From: Sphingobacterium olei
GTDB lineage: Bacteria; Bacteroidota; Bacteroidia; Sphingobacteriales; Sphingobacteriaceae
NCBI RefSeq assembly: GCF_005048855.1
Contig: NZ_SUME01000002.1
Location: forward strand, 539,057 to 603,056
DNA length: 64,000 nucleotides
Direction of reading: 5' to 3'
The notes under the pieces were generated by a model that saw only the letters and a list, made by a program, of their open reading frames with translations, was not told where the DNA came from and did no database searches. Positions 34,550 to 43,423 of the stretch are shown piece by piece (the first letter of the stretch is position 1; each line of letters starts with the position of its first letter). A program made the translations under genes and the position numbers.

Positions 34550-35646
34550 TTTATATTTCTTGTGAATTGGTTTCGTGATGTAGTTAAATGAAACCGTTCT
34601 CCTGTTTCTCTCGGTTGCAATAATGTCGTGGGAACACCACCCCATTTCTGCTGTAAACGCTGAGCCTCCTCTCTGGTAATATTGATCACACTACCATGCC
34701 GAGGGTGGAAATCTTTCGTAAACGACTCCGGATTATGTGTAAATTTAAACAGATCAGTACTTCGCTGGAACTCATACCGACCATTGGCATACAGGTCATA
34801 CATTAAGATGTAGTCGTTCGAATCATTCCGTTTAAATATACTGGAGCCTTCTACCACCACGGTGGTGTCTGCATAGGCATCGAGGTATGTAAAATATTCA
34901 TTCCAAGGACCTTGTAAGGATTTACTTGTAGCCTGTCGGATTCCGTTTTTAAACTCCTTGCCGTTTGTATCTTTTGTATTTCCCTTAAAAAAAAGATGAT
35001 ATAGCCCGTCCTTGTAAACTATGTCTCCGTCAATACCTCCATATTTGGGGCTGAAGAGTAGTTTGGGTTCTTGCTCAAATCCTGAAAAATCTTCATTTGC
35101 ATAGGCTGCATAAAAATCGAGCTTGGCATCATCATGGTAACGTACGGTAAAGTAGACCATATATTTTTGGACCTTCGGATCGTAAATCGTCTGAGGTGCC
35201 CATACCCATTTTACATTTTTAAATTTTTCAGGATATAATATTGGTAGGTCGATGATACTGTGCCGCCAATCGACAAGATTATCTGACTTCATCAGTATAA
35301 TTCCCGGATTACTTTCCCAGCCATTTCTAATGGTAAACATATCGGTAGCAACCATATAAAAAGCTTTTTCTTCCGCGCCTCTTAAAAGATGTGGATCCCG
35401 GATTCCCCCTGTTTGGGAGATTTCGCTTGAAGGAATAATAGGTCGATTGTTGTTCAGCGCAGTCCAATTTACTGCATCCTGACTCACCGCAAAGCGCAGC
35501 TGTTCCTGCTCTACACCTTTGCCAGATCCTTCAAAATAAGCAAATAAATACCCTTCGAATCGAGGTTCCACCAAAGATGTTTGCCCATAGGTAATTATAC
35601 TTGCTAAGAGAAAAAAGAAAAACGCAGCAATAGTTGATATCTTCAT
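34546..35646 (-). CDS. GH43 glycosidase, single domain
   Basis: 366 residues from the ATG at 35646 (the longer frame starts with TTG). A signal peptide (MKISTIAAFFFFLLASIITYG) is followed by one five-bladed propeller: base Asp84 in GIRDPHLLRG, central Asp in GGIDGDIVYKDG, and acid Glu266 in VEGSSIFKR. It is clearly homologous to domain 1 of the next gene; both share FAYF, RDPHxLR, WAPQTIxD, SKxLxGP and PRHGSVI blocks. This indicates tandem duplication, with later fusion of one copy to a second GH43 domain. The stop TGA overlaps the ATG of that gene. Likely an arabinan- or arabinogalactan-active enzyme; the exact linkage is unknown. Confidence 0.9.
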   Translation of the reverse strand: MKISTIAAFFFFLLASIITYGQTSLVEPRFEGYLFAYFEGSGKGVEQEQLRFAVSQDAVNWTALNNNRPIIPSSEISQTGGIRDPHLLRGAEEKAFYMVATDMFTIRNGWESNPGIILMKSDNLVDWRHSIIDLPILYPEKFKNVKWVWAPQTIYDPKVQKYMVYFTVRYHDDAKLDFYAAYANEDFSGFEQEPKLLFSPKYGGIDGDIVYKDGLYHLFFKGNTKDTNGKEFKNGIRQATSKSLQGPWNEYFTYLDAYADTTVVVEGSSIFKRNDSNDYILMYDLYANGRYEFQRSTDLFKFTHNPESFTKDFHPRHGSVINITREEAQRLQQKWGGVPTTLLQPRETGERFHLTTSRNQFTRNIK

Positions 35647-35698
35647 TTTAGAAAGCAATGTGGTTATTATATTTTGTTGTTATTTTTAAAGATTGTAT

Positions 35699-36697
35699 TT
35701 AATAAAGTCGCTTCCCTACAACTAATCTATCACCCGAATCATCCACTTCGAAGAGATGCGGGTATCTAATATGTCTACCGTCCCTATTTTCATTGCTGTG
35801 TACCGACATAAGCAATCTTCCTTCAAAAGTCCGGAAAAGCATCCCATGTCCGTAGTCGGGTAGAGTTATAGGTAATTTTTCCTGTATCCATGGTCCGTCC
35901 AAGGTACCACTTTCGGAATAGGCAACTCCCTGTGTATACACATCAAAAACCCAGCTGGTCCAAAGCATACCCAGTTTTCCCGTTTGTGTACGGAAAATCC
36001 AAGGACCATCAGTTACCTTATTGGGACCTATTTTTCCATCCTGTCGTTCCCGGCTCCAAGGAGAATCGCTGGCTTTGAAAAGTAGTTTGCTTCTACCAAC
36101 GGTACCACTGAGATCTTCTTTAAGTGCAACCTTTTCTATGGTACCATCCCAGTTTTGCAGCCATTCGTAGCAGTATATCATATACGGCTTGTTGTCGGCG
36201 TCCACCCACAAGGTACCATCCAATGTAGGCATGTCGGCAGGTAGGTATGTCGAATCTGCCATTGGTTTGTAGGGACCTTCCGCTCTATCGCTAACCAATA
36301 CATGACAGGCCCTCCGGTCGATGATATTTCCCTTGACCGTATCAATCTTAATATCTTTATTGGTAAACGTGGCGAAATAGTAATACTTCCCCTTATGCCT
36401 GTGCAGTTCAGCTGCCCATATATCAGGGCGTTCACCCATCCACGAATTCCGATTGTGTTGTACAACATCAAACGGCCCAGTCCAATGTTTTAGATCTTTA
36501 CTTTTCCAAAGCTTACCCCCTGTTCCAGTCATGTAGTAAGTAGCTGTTGCTTTGTCTGCCAGTATACATGGGTCGCTTAATAGGATAGAATCTATCGGGA
36601 CATCCACTCGTATTTTGGAAGTAGTGCGCTGCCCATAGACTGATAAGATGCCGCATACAAGTAACACATAGATTAACAGGATATATTGTTTCTTCAT
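35699..36697 (-). CDS. GH43-family glycosidase with Asp at the usual acid position
   Basis: A 332-residue protein with a signal peptide (MKKQYILLIYVLLVCGILSVYGQ). A five-bladed propeller starts at ILLSDPCILADKATATYYMTGTGG with base Asp42, then RPDIWAAELHRHKGKYYYFATFTN and LDGTLWVDADNKPYMIYCYEW. Where many GH43 enzymes carry the acid Glu in an EGP motif, this protein reads VTDGPWIF with Asp230. A T-D-G-P variant does occur in a known group of GH43-like proteins, so this may be a subfamily feature rather than inactivation. First gene of the five-gene operon (GH43, GH43, double GH43, GH51, GH97). It has its own upstream element 97 bases from the ATG and follows a strong terminator. Confidence 0.85.
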   Translation of the reverse strand: MKKQYILLIYVLLVCGILSVYGQRTTSKIRVDVPIDSILLSDPCILADKATATYYMTGTGGKLWKSKDLKHWTGPFDVVQHNRNSWMGERPDIWAAELHRHKGKYYYFATFTNKDIKIDTVKGNIIDRRACHVLVSDRAEGPYKPMADSTYLPADMPTLDGTLWVDADNKPYMIYCYEWLQNWDGTIEKVALKEDLSGTVGRSKLLFKASDSPWSRERQDGKIGPNKVTDGPWIFRTQTGKLGMLWTSWVFDVYTQGVAYSESGTLDGPWIQEKLPITLPDYGHGMLFRTFEGRLLMSVHSNENRDGRHIRYPHLFEVDDSGDRLVVGKRLY

Positions 36698-36793
36698 CAG
36701 TTTTATTTTATAATTTCAGGTTTCAATGTTTTGCCAAGGCCCCATCGGCCCCCTCTTTCTCAATTAGGTAACGATGGTATAACAAATGTAAAA

Positions 36794-36848
36794 AATACGT
36801 TTATTATAATTTGTTTGTTTTTGTCTCAAAAACGTTTGTTTTTAATTC
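36794..36848 (-). promoter_or_regulatory. Two-block upstream element of the GH43 operon, shared with the pectin-type operon
   Basis: Block A (36794-36811) reads AATACGTTTATTATAATT, one mismatch to 10543-10560. Block B (36825-36848) begins CTCAAAAACG and ends TTAATTC, resembling 10566-10596. Spacing between blocks is 13 bases here and 5 there. Both are upstream of the first gene of a hydrolase operon. Candidate binding site of the hybrid regulator or a shared promoter region. Confidence 0.55.
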
Positions 36849-36855
36849 ATAAAAA

Positions 36856-36887
36856 GAAGCCTTGTAACCATCCCGTTACAAGGCTTC
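36856..36887 (-). terminator. Strong terminator after susD
   Basis: A perfect 13-bp stem GAAGCCTTGTAAC / GTTACAAGGCTTC with a 6-base loop, followed on the minus strand by TTTTT. It lies 41 bases after the susD stop and separates the susCD transcript from the GH43 operon. Confidence 0.92.
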
Positions 36888-36927
36888 ACAACTTGAATTT
36901 AATAAACGGCAGTCAGCATGAACGACC

Positions 36928-38637
36928 CTATTTTGGATATCCCGGATTCTGTACAAGCGTTTCTCCTTCTTTGTTATTTAACTGTATTTCAGTTAATGGA
37001 ATCGGTAACAACACATTATAGTCTTGAAAGCCAGTGGTTATTTTATTACTGGGACCTTGATCACCATTTAGCGGAATGCGCTCTTTAAGTGTTCTCGTAC
37101 GTACTAACGTCATGCGACGATTTTCTTCTGCGATGAGCTCTCGTGCACGTTCATCCAATATAAAATCAACCGTCATTTGAGAAGCGAACACGGCACCAAG
37201 CGTGCTATTGCCCGAATTTGCGCGAGCATTTTTAAATGCCCTATCCCTAAGGATGTTAATATCTTCAGCAGCACCCGATGCATTATTCTGACGCAGTCTA
37301 GCCTCGGCACGTAGCAGATAAGTTTCTCCCAAACGCATAACCGGCCAATCTTTTACCAATGCATAACCAAAATCATCGATTGGATCATAGCCACCCCATT
37401 TGGTGGGAAAGGGATACCATACCTCTAGGCTATCTGTCCTAAACGGAATTACTTTATCTCCGGTTTTGATGTTAATATTCTGAATCCCCGCATCTTTTGC
37501 TACACGATATCCATCTGCATCCACACCGATCTCTGCACTAAATCCCGGACGATTATAGTTCGTCGTACGTCGGATATTATAGTTACTGTTACGAAGATCT
37601 CCATCAAGCCCACGCCATACCGTGTATTTCATAAAGTTGCTCAACCGTAGCCGCCCATTACCACGCCCCCCTAGCGAGTCTGCGTTAACCATACCCTCCC
37701 ACTTGTGATAAGCAGGCTGCCATACGCGACGATGTTGCGGGTTATCAATAGTACCACCGTTAACTTCCCGGTTGAACTCCAATTCAAATGTCCAAATCGC
37801 TTCCGTATTTCCCTCTGAGCGACGCATATTACCCTGACGGAACATATCCCGATAAAAGTCTCCACCTTCTCCAAGGTATTTGCCATATCGTGCCTCAATT
37901 AACTTATATTTTCCGGGATCAATAATATCCGTTGCTGCCTTTTCCGCTTTTGCAAAATAAGTGGCATCCCGCATTCCCATCCGTAGATATGCTTCAGCAG
38001 CCAATTGTCTGGCCATATCCTTGTTTATGCGACTCTCGGATACTGCGCTACCTACCTCTGGAAGGTTATTAACCGCAAAGGTCAGATCTTCTTCGATAAG
38101 TGCGTCAACAGTTGCCACAGGCACTCTTGAATAATTAAACGTGGGCACGGAGATCGGTTCTGTTAGTACCGGCACATCTCCCCAAAGTGTCACTAGCATA
38201 TTATACGCATACGCCCGGAAAAAACGTGCTTCGGCAGCTGCGCCGGGGTTGCTCTCACCTACGGATCTAATAATACCGTTGGCATTATTTATAAATTCAT
38301 AACACTTTATCCACATATAGCTCACGCCACCATTCTCGGAATTTAAATCCGCATACTGATAGAATGGATTTTCAACGCCTTCTGTGGCCCCGGCACTCGT
38401 GATGTCCATCCCGATCTGCCAAATAGATAAAAAGCCCTGCCTTCCGCTATAGCCGTATAATTCTGCGTAGATATAATGCAAACCGATTAATTGGTTTTCT
38501 ATAGTAGATGGATCATTGGCATTCGCATCATAGTTGGAATAAGGCTTTTCCTCCAGGAAACTGTCGCTGCAGGAGACTGCGACAAAAGATAGCAAAGCGA
38601 ACAGAGAAAATATTTTTGTGTGTTTATGTATCGTCAT
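36928..38637 (-). CDS. SusD/RagB-family glycan-binding lipoprotein
   Basis: A 569-residue outer-membrane lipoprotein. The signal peptide ends in a lipobox with Cys23 (FVAVSC), followed by SDSFLEEKP, the usual SusD start. Residues about 40-330 hold the helical TPR-like scaffold (AEARFFRAYAYNMLVTLWGDVPVLTEP), and the C-terminal part has LRAEARLRQNNASGAAEDINILRDRA and FILDERARELIAEENRRM. SusD binds the glycan at the cell surface and acts as a lid on SusC. It starts 10 bases after the susC stop and is followed by a perfect terminator, so the susCD transcript ends here. Confidence 0.96.
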   Translation of the reverse strand: MTIHKHTKIFSLFALLSFVAVSCSDSFLEEKPYSNYDANANDPSTIENQLIGLHYIYAELYGYSGRQGFLSIWQIGMDITSAGATEGVENPFYQYADLNSENGGVSYMWIKCYEFINNANGIIRSVGESNPGAAAEARFFRAYAYNMLVTLWGDVPVLTEPISVPTFNYSRVPVATVDALIEEDLTFAVNNLPEVGSAVSESRINKDMARQLAAEAYLRMGMRDATYFAKAEKAATDIIDPGKYKLIEARYGKYLGEGGDFYRDMFRQGNMRRSEGNTEAIWTFELEFNREVNGGTIDNPQHRRVWQPAYHKWEGMVNADSLGGRGNGRLRLSNFMKYTVWRGLDGDLRNSNYNIRRTTNYNRPGFSAEIGVDADGYRVAKDAGIQNINIKTGDKVIPFRTDSLEVWYPFPTKWGGYDPIDDFGYALVKDWPVMRLGETYLLRAEARLRQNNASGAAEDINILRDRAFKNARANSGNSTLGAVFASQMTVDFILDERARELIAEENRRMTLVRTRTLKERIPLNGDQGPSNKITTGFQDYNVLLPIPLTEIQLNNKEGETLVQNPGYPK

Positions 38638-38647
38638 GACTGTATAT

Positions 38648-41600
38648 TTAAAATGTAAGATTCAAACCAAAAACGTAAGTGCGGACCATAGGATAATTAA
38701 GCTGGTCATTAACTCCATCTACGGTATTCCCCCTAGGCACATCTCTCGCTTCCGGATCCCATCCCAGCCAGTTCGTCCACGTATAGAGGTTTCGGCCACT
38801 TGCGTAAAGCGTTACCCCACCAACACCTATCCGGCTAGCAGCAGATTGCGGTAGATTATAGCTGAACGTAACGTCTTTCAACCGCGTAAAACTTGCGTTG
38901 GAAGGAAAAGCGTAGCCATAAATATTAGAGCGGTTACTCAACGAACGCCATTCATTGCTTTGATTTTCTCGCGTCCAATAACCGAGTTCTGCCGGCGTGC
39001 TTCGTCTGCCCATTTCATCAGAAGCACCACCTATTTGTGAATTATTCCGCATCGCTCCCTGCACGGTATTAATGAAGATATTCAAGGAGAAAGCTTTATA
39101 GGTAAAGGTATTTGTAATACCCCCTGTCCACTTTGGCGCGGTCTGTCCTAAAATAGAGCGATCGTCGTTATTAATAATCCCATCGCCACTCAGATCGGCC
39201 AATTTAACTGCCCCAGCCTCTGCCTGTTCATCCCATCCCTTGTTAACACCTGCAGCGATCTCATCCTCCTGCCAGATTCCTACTTTTGTATAGTCAAATA
39301 TTACACCTACGGGCTGTCCTATAAACCAGCGGTTTCCTAAATCGTCTTTACCATCGCCGTAGATATCAACGATTTTGTTTTTATTGTGCGCAAAAACTAA
39401 TGTAGTAGACCATGTAAAATTCTCTTTCGAAATATTTTTAGTATTCAACATCACGTCGATTCCGGTATTTTCTAGTTTTCCAAGGTTTGTAAACACATTT
39501 TGAAAACCTGTAAGTCGCGGAAGATTTTGCGAAAGCAGCATATCTTGTGTGCGTGTTTTGTAGAAATCTACCGTACCGGTGATACGATTGTTCCAGAAAC
39601 CAAAATCAACACCTGTGTTAAAGCCGGCCGTTTTTTCCCAACGCAGATCGGCATTGCCCATGCGTACCCTGTAGCGTATCGCGGCATTGGATAAGCCATT
39701 CATAGCAAGCGGATTGGAATTCATCAAAAACAAAGCGTCATATATACCTATGCCCTCATTTCCTGACACACCATACGACATACGCCATTTCAAATTACTT
39801 ACCACATCTTTCGTATTAGCCATAAAGGATTCATTGTGGATATTCCAAGCTACAGCGGCCGAAGGGAACGTTCCATATTTATGATTATCGCCAAATATAG
39901 AAGCAGCATCACGTCGCACTGTCAAGGTCAACATATAACGGCTGTCGTAGCCGTAATTTACCCGCGCCATCTGCGAAACGGAACGGTAAAGGTCAGCAAA
40001 AGAAGATACTTTTTGTGTCGATGCACTGCCTAGATTGCCCCAGCCCAATGCGTCGTTCGGAAATACTTCACCTGTCGCGATGGCTTCCTGGTAATATTTA
40101 CTCTTTGCGGCATACAGACCCGTAAAATCAATACGGTGTAAACCAAAGTCCTTAGCGTAGGTTAAAATATTTTCAATGGTATAGGTCTGCGATTCCCTGT
40201 TCGTAATTCGACCTAAACCCGCAAAATTGTACACGGATTCCCCTTCATATTCGTTTGTGCGTTTAGGAACAAAGGAATACCCTCCGTTAAACTTATACTT
40301 CAGGCCAGCCAATGGCGCCCATATATTCCCGAAATCCGCTTCCGCGTACCCGTTCAACGATATGTTAAACTCTCTTCTTTCCGGGTCCAAAGTCGTTGGC
40401 AAAAGTGGATTCGACCACAATTGTTCGGAATACATTGGAAACTGCGTTAACGTGCCGTTGTCATTATACATCCTGGCATAAGGACTCATTGCTGCCGCCT
40501 GCATTAAATTAGCGCGCCCTCCATCTCTATCGTGTGCAACAATAAAGGCAGAAGTTCCCACTGTTAAGTATTTCGTAGTGTTAAAATCGGTGTTTGCCCG
40601 GAATGAATAGCGCTTGTAATTATACCCTTTTACGATCCCCTTTTGGTTCAGGTAATCAGTCGATATAAAATAGCGCGCGTTTTCGCTTCCTCCCGATAGA
40701 CCAATATTATGATTTTGAATAACGCCAGTCTGCATAACTGCATCGAGCCAGTCTGTTGTTGTGCCATTTTGATAGTTGTCCCATTCGAATTCGTTTCGGA
40801 CCGGCCCTCCATTATACAAACTTGTATTTGTTATTCTTGCGTATTCCGCATATCGCTCCAACAACTCTTCTCCAGAAACGGGTTCAAGTATGTGAGCCGC
40901 CTCTTCTATACCGCCGTACCCGCTGTAACGAATCGTCGGTTTGCCTGTCGTTCCTCTTTTTGTAGTGATCAAAATAACACCATTCGATCCATTTACACCA
41001 TAAATCGCAACCGCTGAAGGATCCTTCAATATTTCAACGGACTCGATGTCATTCGGATTGATATCATTGATGGAGCCATCCGTTTTGGAAAGTGGAATTC
41101 CGTCGACCACAATGTAAGGACCTGTAGTCGCGCTAAAAGAGTTCCTTCCGCGGATTAAAGCCGAAGGTGCATCGCCCGGTACGGATGACGCCTGGTTGAT
41201 GTTTACGTTGGCTACCGCCCCCTGGATCGCCTGCATGACGTTGTTAACGGGTAATTTAGATAAACGTTCTTTTGGAACAGAAGCCACCGACCCCGTAATA
41301 TCGGAACGCCGCTGCGAACCGTAACCTACAACGACCAACTCTTCAAGTGCATTAAATGCCGATTCTAAGAGAATTTCAAGATTCTGGTTCTTTCCTACAG
41401 CAATCTCTTTATCACTATAACCGACAAAGGTAAAAGCAAGTATTTGACCTTCTTGCGCATTCACTACAAATTTTCCTTCAGCATTCGTTTGACTTTTTGT
41501 AGTACTTCCTTTCAATGTAACGGTGACGCCGGATAGTGCGGCATCTGTGGAGGCGTCTTTCACAATTCCGCGTATCTGAGAATCTTGCGCTAGTCCATAC

Positions 41601-41671
41601 ATGGAATAACATATTGCACACAGCAACATTATGATGGTCTTGATCCATCTGTTTATAATTTGATTTAACAT
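38648..41671 (-). CDS. SusC/RagA-family TonB-dependent oligosaccharide transporter
   Basis: A 1007-residue outer-membrane protein. Signal peptide to about residue 28 (YGLAQ), a carboxypeptidase-like regulatory domain (IRGIVKDASTDAALSGVTVTLKGS, about 32-110), a plug with EELVVVGYGSQRRSDITGSVASV (about 113-135) and VDGIPLSKTDGSINDINPNDIESVEILKDPSAVAIYG, then the 22-strand barrel ending in an aromatic residue (VFGLNLTF). There is no N-terminal STN domain, so it is not an anti-sigma transducer type. It imports oligosaccharides using TonB energy together with the downstream SusD. The 266 bases upstream hold no clear promoter match. Confidence 0.96.
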   Translation of the reverse strand: MLNQIINRWIKTIIMLLCAICYSMYGLAQDSQIRGIVKDASTDAALSGVTVTLKGSTTKSQTNAEGKFVVNAQEGQILAFTFVGYSDKEIAVGKNQNLEILLESAFNALEELVVVGYGSQRRSDITGSVASVPKERLSKLPVNNVMQAIQGAVANVNINQASSVPGDAPSALIRGRNSFSATTGPYIVVDGIPLSKTDGSINDINPNDIESVEILKDPSAVAIYGVNGSNGVILITTKRGTTGKPTIRYSGYGGIEEAAHILEPVSGEELLERYAEYARITNTSLYNGGPVRNEFEWDNYQNGTTTDWLDAVMQTGVIQNHNIGLSGGSENARYFISTDYLNQKGIVKGYNYKRYSFRANTDFNTTKYLTVGTSAFIVAHDRDGGRANLMQAAAMSPYARMYNDNGTLTQFPMYSEQLWSNPLLPTTLDPERREFNISLNGYAEADFGNIWAPLAGLKYKFNGGYSFVPKRTNEYEGESVYNFAGLGRITNRESQTYTIENILTYAKDFGLHRIDFTGLYAAKSKYYQEAIATGEVFPNDALGWGNLGSASTQKVSSFADLYRSVSQMARVNYGYDSRYMLTLTVRRDAASIFGDNHKYGTFPSAAVAWNIHNESFMANTKDVVSNLKWRMSYGVSGNEGIGIYDALFLMNSNPLAMNGLSNAAIRYRVRMGNADLRWEKTAGFNTGVDFGFWNNRITGTVDFYKTRTQDMLLSQNLPRLTGFQNVFTNLGKLENTGIDVMLNTKNISKENFTWSTTLVFAHNKNKIVDIYGDGKDDLGNRWFIGQPVGVIFDYTKVGIWQEDEIAAGVNKGWDEQAEAGAVKLADLSGDGIINNDDRSILGQTAPKWTGGITNTFTYKAFSLNIFINTVQGAMRNNSQIGGASDEMGRRSTPAELGYWTRENQSNEWRSLSNRSNIYGYAFPSNASFTRLKDVTFSYNLPQSAASRIGVGGVTLYASGRNLYTWTNWLGWDPEARDVPRGNTVDGVNDQLNYPMVRTYVFGLNLTF

Positions 41672-41937
41672 ATAGATTTTATTGGTAGCAACATCCGATT
41701 TCCCTGATGTCGGTAAGTTTTAAAATTGATTGACTAATTTAGTGATAGAACGGGTCTTTCTTACACTCCATTTATGATGTATCTTTGTCTTGCTGTTTCA
41801 TACGCTCTCTTTTGGTTTATATTTTGCAATTGGCTTGGTCAGCCGCTTTCCTTACAAAGGGAACGTTTTGTAACAAACTTGATGTTTAGTTATGATTCAA
41901 ATACATCAAAAATTCATTCAATTTTTACATAATCTAC

Positions 41938-43179
41938 TTATCTCAGGTCTACACCATGGTCTTTTGTTGCATTTTGCTGCCCGCTCCAAATTAACTGCGA
42001 TGACCAAGGCAAAGCTGGCCCTGTCCAAAAATCGTCGGTTTCAGGAAGTCCAAGCGGCAGAAAAATCGTAGCACATAAATAAGGACTTCCTTGATTATTA
42101 TAAAAATCTCCCAAGCCTGGTTGTTCTCCATATAAACCTATTGTGAGCCACCCGTCTTGGTATGTGGTCGGACTTTCCAGCGTTTTTTTAATGACCGCTG
42201 TTAATGCTCCCCTTACTTGTGCAGGCTTTAATTCTTTAGGTAATTTCCCTTTCCATGCCATATCGGCGAGATGGTGGAATGCCGCGCCCCGATAAATGAT
42301 TGATCGACCCGAAGGTGGGTAGGTCCCGTCCGTATTAATCAGCCTTTCCTGAATGATGGCATACCGCTGATTTCTTTTGTTGATTTTATCAAACATGCCT
42401 CTGTAAGCATCCGTTTTCTCCGAGATTACATCTGCGATGCCTGCTAAGTAAGGGTGAATGACATAGCTGTTGTAATAATCGTACGCAAAATGGACACCAT
42501 CATTATACATACCGTCGCCGACATACCATTGTTCCATTTGGCGTAATGCATAGTCAACTCGCATAACATCCCACTCCGTACCATACTTGGCTAAAAATGC
42601 TTCGTTCATTGCTGAAAACAACAGCCAATTTGAAAAAACCGGTTTAAATCTCCGAGTTACCTTTATAGATTCCACCAACCTCGTTTGACTGGTTTTGTCG
42701 AGGTGTTCCCACAACCACGGTGCTCGTACAAACGCAAACGCCAAAAAAGAAGCGTCCACCAGTTGCTGTCCTCCGATATCAAAACGCATAAAGTCCTTTG
42801 CATTGCTATCCAATGCATTCTTTAGCCCTTTCATAATCCATGTTCTATATTGATCGCGTAAGGCATCCTCTTCCCCATTCCCGCCTTCGAGCTGCAACCA
42901 AGGTGCTATTCCGCTTAACACGCGCCCCAACACTTCCACATATTGTACTTTTATTCGCTGCTCCCTATTATCGACTTTCACAGAAGTAACTTGTGGCATG
43001 ATAATGCGAAGACTATCATTTGCTAAGCCCTGAATGACAGGTCTACACATTTTATCCATCTCGTGTAACCAAAACATACGGTCTGACGTAAATTCGGCTT
43101 GATGTTTCGTTTTTTGTTGCCCAAGTACCGCAATATTAGAAAACAGAAAACAGGCAATAACAATTAGTATACTTTTCAT
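41938..43179 (-). CDS. DUF2264-family protein (GH154-like, possible beta-glucuronidase)
   Basis: A 413-residue protein with a signal peptide (MKSILIVIACFLFSNIAVLG). It matches DUF2264: VEVLGRVLSGIAPWLQLEG near 90, QQLVDASFLAFAFVRAPWLWEHLD near 150, NWLLFSAMNEAFLAKYG near 200, and VGDGMYNDGVHFAYDYYNSYVIHPYL near 236, an (alpha/alpha)6 barrel. To my knowledge this fold group corresponds to CAZy GH154, with beta-glucuronidase activity on arabinogalactan-type glycans; treat the activity as inference. It lies 266 bases upstream of susC in the same direction, and divergent from a sulfatase with 244 bases between. Confidence 0.8.
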   Translation of the reverse strand: MKSILIVIACFLFSNIAVLGQQKTKHQAEFTSDRMFWLHEMDKMCRPVIQGLANDSLRIIMPQVTSVKVDNREQRIKVQYVEVLGRVLSGIAPWLQLEGGNGEEDALRDQYRTWIMKGLKNALDSNAKDFMRFDIGGQQLVDASFLAFAFVRAPWLWEHLDKTSQTRLVESIKVTRRFKPVFSNWLLFSAMNEAFLAKYGTEWDVMRVDYALRQMEQWYVGDGMYNDGVHFAYDYYNSYVIHPYLAGIADVISEKTDAYRGMFDKINKRNQRYAIIQERLINTDGTYPPSGRSIIYRGAAFHHLADMAWKGKLPKELKPAQVRGALTAVIKKTLESPTTYQDGWLTIGLYGEQPGLGDFYNNQGSPYLCATIFLPLGLPETDDFWTGPALPWSSQLIWSGQQNATKDHGVDLR

Positions 43180-43372
43180 TTCAAATTATTTTATTTCACC
43201 ATTTATTTATAATCGTTATTAATTTACAGCAAAAGATGTTTTTGAAGGATATCTCAACCATAAAACAACTACTGCCCTAAAATATCCGGAAAAAAGTAAT
43301 TCGATGTTCATATATGGTTTATTTATGGTATAAAAATAGATCAATCATAGAAGCTCCATATTTAACCACCAC

Positions 43373-43380
43373 TAACTTTG
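43373..43380 (+). promoter_or_regulatory. -7 box upstream of the sulfatase
   Basis: TAACTTTG is an exact TAnnTTTG match, 43 bases before the ATG at 43424. No TTTG at the -33 position, so it may depend on an activator. Confidence 0.45.
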
Positions 43381-43423
43381 TCCTCTTTACCAAGTTAAAT
43401 AATAAATCATTAATTTTAGGGTT

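Noticed and set aside
34550..34645. Longer N-terminus for the double GH43 protein
   Set aside because: It would destroy the signal peptide and overlap the upstream gene by 100 bases; the ATGA overlap start fits better.
41780..41787. TATCTTTG on the plus strand between susC and the DUF2264 gene
   Set aside because: Orientation is opposite to both flanking genes and there is no -33 match; an antisense transcript is possible but unsupported.
43199..43215. Third copy of the shared operon element upstream of the DUF2264 gene
   Set aside because: CCATTTATTTATAATCG is only loosely similar, needs a one-base gap, and lies just 20 bases from the start codon, unlike the 93-97 spacing of the two good copies.
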